This document shows positions 59,814 through 64,000 of a DNA stretch of 64,000 nucleotides, in pieces. The notes beneath the pieces were generated by a model. It had not been told where the DNA came from, did no database searches, and was given only the letters and a program-made list of their open reading frames with translations. Within the stretch, counting starts at the first letter, position 1, and each line of letters starts with the position of its first letter. Source of the stretch: Limnobacter humi (GTDB taxonomy: Bacteria; Pseudomonadota; Gammaproteobacteria; Burkholderiales; Burkholderiaceae_B). The DNA is taken from NCBI RefSeq assembly GCF_024518835.1, contig NZ_JANIGO010000002.1:253522-317521 (forward strand), written 5' to 3'. The position numbers and the translations under genes are program-made.

Positions 59814-61220
59814 TCAGCGCTTGCGGGCCTTGTACAGGGCGTGAAAGGTTTGCCCATCGGGCGCTGGGAAATTCCGCCCTTTGGTCCAACCCGATGCCAA
59901 TGGCAGGGTCTGAATGCTGCCTGTGCGCTTGCCCATCCAAGCCAGCACAGCAACACCCAAACGTGTCGCCAAGCGATACACCGCCGGATACTTCGCCACC
60001 CAGGCCCACAGCGTGAGCCCAACGCGCTCTTTCCAGGGGCGCAAGCCCCGCTCCACCTGCTGCTCTCGCAGCTTGCGAAGCAGTTCGGGCAGAGGAATTT
60101 TGACGGGACACACCACGTGGCACTCGCCACACAACGTGGCAGCCTGCGGCAAGTCTGGTGCATTGTCGAGCCCCACATAGCTGGGGGTGAGCACCGAGCC
60201 CATGGGCCCCGGGTAAACCCAGCCATAGGCATGTCCGCCTATTTTTTGGTAGACGGGACAATGGTTCATACAGGCACCGCAGCGAATACAGCGCAACATT
60301 TCCTCAAACTCGCCACCCAGCAGACCGCTCCGACCGCCGTCCACCAACACGAAGTACATGTGATCGGGGCCATCGAGGTCGCCAGAGCGCTTGGGCCCGG
60401 TCAGCAGCGAGACATAGTTGGAAATGCTCTGACCGGTGGCTGATCGGGGCAATAAACGCAACAAGGTCGCAAAGTCTTCCAGTGTCGGCACCACTTTCTC
60501 GATACCGGTAATGGCCACATGCACCTTGGGATTGACAGTGCACATGCCCTCATTGCCTTCATTGGTCACCAGGGCCACCGAGCCAGTCTCGGCAATGACG
60601 AAATTGCCCCCCGAAATTCCCATGTCTGCCTGCAGAAACTGAGGGCGCAATATATCCCGTGCTTCATGGGTAATTTCTTCGATGTCAGTTTTGGCCGGGG
60701 TGCCGTGCACCTTTGAAAACAATTCGGAAATTTCTTCCTTGTTTTTGTGAACCACAGGCGCAATGATGTGGGACGGCGGCTCATTGTTGTTGATCTGCAG
60801 AATGTACTCACCCAGATCGGTCTCACGAACCTGAATGCCTGCCTTGTCCAGCGCTTTGTTCAGTGCAATTTCCTCGGTCACCATGGACTTGGATTTCACC
60901 ACTGTCTTCACGGCATGTTTGCGAGCGATCTTCAGCACCAGCTCACGGGCCTCCTCTGGGGTGGCGGCGTACAACACCGTTGCACCGCTGGCTTTGGCCT
61001 TCGATTCAAACTGTTCAAGCCAGACGTCCAGGCTTTTCACGGCACGGTTGCGAATATCCACCGCTGCATTTCGAGTGCCTTCAAAATCCTCAATTTCGAG
61101 AATCACGTTGGCCCGCGCAGACACGAACTTGTTGGCCAGGCGACCGAGGCTGCGCTGAAGGTTGGAATCGCCCAACTTTTCACGGGCTTTCTGCTGAAAA
61201 AATACGCTCTGAACCTGCAT
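59814..61220 (-). CDS. lutB: L-lactate dehydrogenase iron-sulfur subunit LutB (LldF)
   Basis: One of the three subunits of the LutABC complex that oxidises L-lactate to pyruvate. The 468-aa protein has the two 4Fe-4S motifs CIRCGACMNHCPVYQK and CGECHVVCPVKIPLPELLRK in the C-terminal third and the N-terminal LUD domain. It lies 1 nt after lutA. The usual third gene lutC does not follow; the next gene is pyrD on the other strand. Confidence 0.93.
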   Translation of the reverse strand: MQVQSVFFQQKAREKLGDSNLQRSLGRLANKFVSARANVILEIEDFEGTRNAAVDIRNRAVKSLDVWLEQFESKAKASGATVLYAATPEEARELVLKIARKHAVKTVVKSKSMVTEEIALNKALDKAGIQVRETDLGEYILQINNNEPPSHIIAPVVHKNKEEISELFSKVHGTPAKTDIEEITHEARDILRPQFLQADMGISGGNFVIAETGSVALVTNEGNEGMCTVNPKVHVAITGIEKVVPTLEDFATLLRLLPRSATGQSISNYVSLLTGPKRSGDLDGPDHMYFVLVDGGRSGLLGGEFEEMLRCIRCGACMNHCPVYQKIGGHAYGWVYPGPMGSVLTPSYVGLDNAPDLPQAATLCGECHVVCPVKIPLPELLRKLREQQVERGLRPWKERVGLTLWAWVAKYPAVYRLATRLGVAVLAWMGKRTGSIQTLPLASGWTKGRNFPAPDGQTFHALYKARKR

Positions 61221-61221
61221 G

Positions 61222-61983
61222 CTACGCCCCTTGATCTGCGTTCAATTGGCCAGCCTTGCGGCCCGTCAATAACTCCGCAATATGCAAGACCTGAATCTGC
61301 TCGCCACGGCGCTCCATGCGACCTTGAATATTCAACATACAACCCAAGTCGCCCAGCACAACCGCTTGTGCTTGAGAATCCTTGATCTGTTCGCATTTGT
61401 CATCACAAATGGCCGCCGACACTTCGCCGTATTTCACAGCAAAAGTGCCCCCAAAGCCGCAGCACTGGCGGCTGTCTCGCATTTCGCACAATTGGGTTGC
61501 ACCCTGCATGGCCATCAATTGGCGGGGCTGGTCCCTGACGCCGAGTTCCCGAAGACCACTGCAACAGTCGTGATAAGTCACCGTTTGCACTGGTGCATGC
61601 TGTGCCAATGCATCAGACTGCACATGCAACACATTTACCAAAAAATCGGTGAGTTCATGGGTTTTTGCAGCCACCGATGCAGCCAGTTGTTTGATTTCCG
61701 GATCGTTTTTGAAAACATCCAGATAGTGGATTTTGGTCATGCCCACACAGGAACCCGATGGCGCCACCACGTGGTCAAACTGATCAAACTCTTTGAGCCA
61801 TTTCAGGGCCAGGGCTCGAGTAGCGGGCGCATCGCCAGAATTCCATGCAGGCTGACCACAACAGGTTTGCCCTTCCGGCACCACCACCTCGCAGCCGGCA
61901 TTTTCCAACAACTCCAGCGTTGCAAATCCAATCGATGGGCGCATGGCGTCCACCAAGCAGGTTACAAACAGTCCAACCCTCAC
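61222..61983 (-). CDS. lutA: L-lactate dehydrogenase subunit LutA (LldE)
   Basis: A 253-aa subunit of the lactate oxidation complex with two cysteine-rich CCG domains: CCGQPAWNSG near residue 42, CCSGLRELGV, and CCGFGGTFAVKYG in the second half, ligands for an iron-sulfur centre. The start is a GTG with AAGGGG 6 nt upstream. It is divergent from an IclR-family gene, whose product is the likely regulator, an inference from position. Confidence 0.93.
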   Translation of the reverse strand: MRVGLFVTCLVDAMRPSIGFATLELLENAGCEVVVPEGQTCCGQPAWNSGDAPATRALALKWLKEFDQFDHVVAPSGSCVGMTKIHYLDVFKNDPEIKQLAASVAAKTHELTDFLVNVLHVQSDALAQHAPVQTVTYHDCCSGLRELGVRDQPRQLMAMQGATQLCEMRDSRQCCGFGGTFAVKYGEVSAAICDDKCEQIKDSQAQAVVLGDLGCMLNIQGRMERRGEQIQVLHIAELLTGRKAGQLNADQGA

Positions 61984-62116
61984 GGTATCCCCTTGATGAA
62001 ATCACGAAGCAGTGTATTCAGCCCCGAATGGCCTAACCAGTAGGAATAACCATAACGGATGACGAGCGATTGTGAATGCCGTACACTTCTCACCTTGTGA
62101 AAAGACTTTGCGCCAC

Positions 62117-62929
62117 ATGAACGAAGAACCGATTGGACGAACCAGCATTCAGGTCATTGAACGCATGATGCAATTGCTGGATGCCTTGGCTGGTCATCCT
62201 GACCCGGTCGCACTCAAAGACCTTGCCCGGGAGACCAAGCTTCACCCGTCCACAGCACACCGCATTCTGAATGATTTGGTCGCCTGCCGGTTGGTTGACC
62301 GCACCGATCCTGGCCTGTATCGCCTTGGCATGCGCTTGCTGGAATTGGGCAACCTGGTGAAAGCACGCCTGAACGTCCGAGAGGCCGCCATGGACCTGAT
62401 GCGCAAACTGCACCGGATGACGGGGCAAACTGTGAACCTGTCCGTCCGCCAAGGCGATGAAATTGTTTATGTCGATCGCGCGTACAGCGAACGGTCTGGC
62501 ATGCAAGTGGTTCGAGCCATCGGCGGGCGTGCTCCATTACACCTCACCTCCACCGGGAAACTTTTCCTGGCCACGGATACACCAGAAAGCCTGAAGGCGT
62601 ATGCGGAGCGCACCGCTTTGAGAGGAACAACCATCAACAGCATTACCAGCGCAGAAGCCCTGGAAAAAGAATTGAACCTGGTCCGTGCCGAGGGTTTTGC
62701 CCGCGACAATGAGGAGCTGGAAATGGGTGTGCGCTGCATGGCCGCTGGTATATACGACGACTCATCAAAGCTGATTGCCGGGCTGTCGATTTCAGCGCCC
62801 GCAGACCGTATTCAAGAAGAGTGGCTCAGGGAGTTGCAGTACACTGCGCAGCGCATTAGCGCATCACTGGGCTGGCAAGGAAGGATCAGCGCATTGGTGT
62901 CGGTTGGAACGACCAACCGATCGCGCTGA
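62117..62929 (+). CDS. IclR-family transcriptional regulator
   Basis: A 270-aa regulator with an N-terminal winged helix-turn-helix (DLARETKLHPSTAHRILNDL, residues about 34-53) and the C-terminal IclR effector domain (RQGDEIVYVDR, GRAPLHLTSTGKLFLA, GVRCMAAGI). A -10 TACACT at 62082-62087 with -35 ATGACG 17 nt upstream places the transcript start near 62094, so the ATG at 62117 is taken and an earlier GTG at 62072 is excluded. It is divergent from lutAB and probably controls it. Confidence 0.88.
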   Translation: MNEEPIGRTSIQVIERMMQLLDALAGHPDPVALKDLARETKLHPSTAHRILNDLVACRLVDRTDPGLYRLGMRLLELGNLVKARLNVREAAMDLMRKLHRMTGQTVNLSVRQGDEIVYVDRAYSERSGMQVVRAIGGRAPLHLTSTGKLFLATDTPESLKAYAERTALRGTTINSITSAEALEKELNLVRAEGFARDNEELEMGVRCMAAGIYDDSSKLIAGLSISAPADRIQEEWLRELQYTAQRISASLGWQGRISALVSVGTTNRSR

Positions 62930-62945
62930 TTTGCCAGGAAGCTGC

Positions 62946-63812
62946 CTAGTTAAAACGCGTTGTCACGAATTTTCGAATCCGCTCCGCATCGGCGAAACGG
63001 CCGGCTGAACCGATGGCATCAAGCAGCACAATGACCAGGTTGCGTTCGCCCACTTTGGCCTGCATCACCATGCAGCGTCCCGCTTCATTAATGAAGCCAG
63101 TTTTTTGCAACACGATGTCCCAGTCCCCTTTTCGCACCAAACGGTTGGTGTTGTGAAAATTCAAACGTTTGCCCTGAACCGATTCGACCGCTGCACCCGG
63201 ATCTGTTGAAAACTCCCGGATCAGTTCAAACCGGCGAGCAGCCATGACCAGGCGAGCCAGGTCGCTGGCGCTGGAGCGATTATTCACCGACAAGCCCGTG
63301 GTTTCCTCATAGCTGGTGCTCAACATACCGAGCTGTTTGGCACGCTTGTTCATTTGGGCAACGCACGCTGCCACACCACCGGGGTAACTACGCCCCAATG
63401 CGGATGCAGCGCGATTTTCAGAGGCCATCAACGCCATGTGCATCAATTCGCGGCGCGTGAATTCACTGCCCGGTTTTAGTCTGGAATGGGTGTTCTTGTA
63501 GGTGTCAATGTCATCATTGGTGATCTCAATGACTTCATCTAGATCCAGATTGGCTTCGAGGTTAACCATCACGGTCATCAACTTGGTGATGGACGCGATG
63601 GGCAACACGGCATGCGGATTTTTGGCATACAGCACTTCATGAGAATCTGCATCGGCCACCAAAGCAACGTTGCTGTGGAGTGCCAGTGGGTCGTAGGCCC
63701 TGTCCAATCCAGCCTTGGAACCGTGGGTAGAACCAGCGAGGGCTGGTGAAACAACGCCCAGAATCAGGGATGTGGCCAACAAGGTGGCCCGAACAACAAA
63801 CAACGTCTTCAT
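62946..63812 (-). CDS. pbpG: D-alanyl-D-alanine endopeptidase (PbpG/PBP7 type)
   Basis: Periplasmic penicillin-binding protein that cuts peptide cross-links in murein. The 288-aa precursor has a signal peptide of about 27 residues (cleavage after SPALA), then the serine peptidase S11 motifs: S74-x-x-K77 in ASITKLM, S131-E-N133, and K237-T-G239 in KTGFINEAG. The lack of a C-terminal amphipathic anchor and the SEN motif fit PbpG rather than DacA. AAAGGAC lies upstream of the ATG at 63812. Confidence 0.9.
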   Translation of the reverse strand: MKTLFVVRATLLATSLILGVVSPALAGSTHGSKAGLDRAYDPLALHSNVALVADADSHEVLYAKNPHAVLPIASITKLMTVMVNLEANLDLDEVIEITNDDIDTYKNTHSRLKPGSEFTRRELMHMALMASENRAASALGRSYPGGVAACVAQMNKRAKQLGMLSTSYEETTGLSVNNRSSASDLARLVMAARRFELIREFSTDPGAAVESVQGKRLNFHNTNRLVRKGDWDIVLQKTGFINEAGRCMVMQAKVGERNLVIVLLDAIGSAGRFADAERIRKFVTTRFN

Positions 63813-63849
63813 GTAGGAGGCAAGTCCTTTTATTGGAGTTATGGTTCTT

Positions 63850-63878
63850 AGTGTACGCACTATTTCGTGGTTCGCCAA
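63850..63878 (-). promoter_or_regulatory. Sigma-70 promoter for pbpG
   Basis: On the minus strand -35 TTGGCG (63873-63878) and -10 TACACT (63850-63855) are 17 nt apart, with about 30 nt from the expected start to the pbpG ATG. The remaining DNA to the end of the window (63879-64000) shows no gene or other clear signal. Confidence 0.65.
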
Positions 63879-64000
63879 CATCTTTTCAGGATAATTGGCC
63901 TTAATTCTCAATAGCTTGTGCCGATAACATCACGATTTGCATGAAATTTTGCTGTTTCGGCCAATCGCAATACGGTGTCGCATTGCAAGTCCGTCAGGTG

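Noticed and set aside
61984-62116. Clear IclR operator between lutA and the IclR gene
   Set aside because: Only weak, imperfect repeats (TTGTGA and TCTCAC-like) are present, not enough to call a site.

Overview
This window reads as one contiguous chromosomal segment of a Gram-negative betaproteobacterium. The gene neighbourhoods smc-zipA-ligA, aat-bpt-pyrD, hemC next to argH, ftsK-lolA-rarA-serS and nadE-glnB, together with a DUF3717 gene, are typical of Burkholderiales. Moderate GC content and general protein character would fit a Limnobacter-like genome, but that genus assignment is inference. Almost all of the DNA is dense housekeeping sequence. I see no prophage, insertion sequence, integron or CRISPR array.

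Layout. 1-1027: the start of tsf and all of rpsB on the minus strand, with a terminator-like hairpin between them and a long, structured rpsB leader. 1216-4650: map and glnD (+). 4651-12969: a minus-strand run smc-zipA-ligA-galU-thioinosine phosphorylase. 13092-18725: a plus-strand run queF-dapC-dapD-ArsC-like-prmB-ABC-F, largely lysine/peptidoglycan precursor and translation functions. 18734-22175: a FimV-like membrane protein (-) and an acyl-CoA synthetase (+). 22269-24393: a small accessory patch with a NYN-domain protein, a GIY-YIG protein and an unknown gene, with striking inverted repeats between them. 24478-30274: ftsK-lolA-rarA-serS (-), ending at a perfect 34-bp palindromic terminator. 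30384-32975: trxB, an Smr protein and an alpha/beta hydrolase (+). 32982-34972: nadE-glnB (-). 35001-41036: a FemAB/GNAT-like protein (+), ppa (-), and hemC-hemDX-hemY (-). 41171-47768: argH, TRAP permeases dctQM (+), a histidine kinase and response regulator (-), and a TRAP binding protein (-). 47786-53647: pmbA (-), darP-mog-esterase (+), a DUF3717 gene preceded by a LexA-type SOS box (+), a PcfJ-domain protein (-) and an enoyl-CoA hydratase (+). 53785-56503: fadL (+), a 3-mercaptopyruvate sulfurtransferase (-), and a tRNA-Ala/tRNA-Glu operon (-). 56657-59813: Nudix, aat, bpt and pyrD (+). 59814-63812: lutAB (-), a divergent IclR regulator (+), and a D,D-endopeptidase (-).

How the genes work together. 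GlnD and its substrate GlnB are both present, giving the core of nitrogen signalling. Three fatty-acid genes (acyl-CoA synthetase, enoyl-CoA hydratase, FadL porin) suggest use of exogenous fatty acids. DctQM, the separate binding protein and the two-component system between them look like one organic-acid uptake locus. LutAB with the divergent IclR regulator suggests L-lactate oxidation, although lutC is not next to them. Aat and Bpt form an N-end-rule tagging pair.

The least explained parts are the 22.3-24.4 kb patch, in particular a 149-nt element closed by a perfect 12-bp inverted repeat immediately before a ribosome binding site, and the SOS box in front of the DUF3717 gene.
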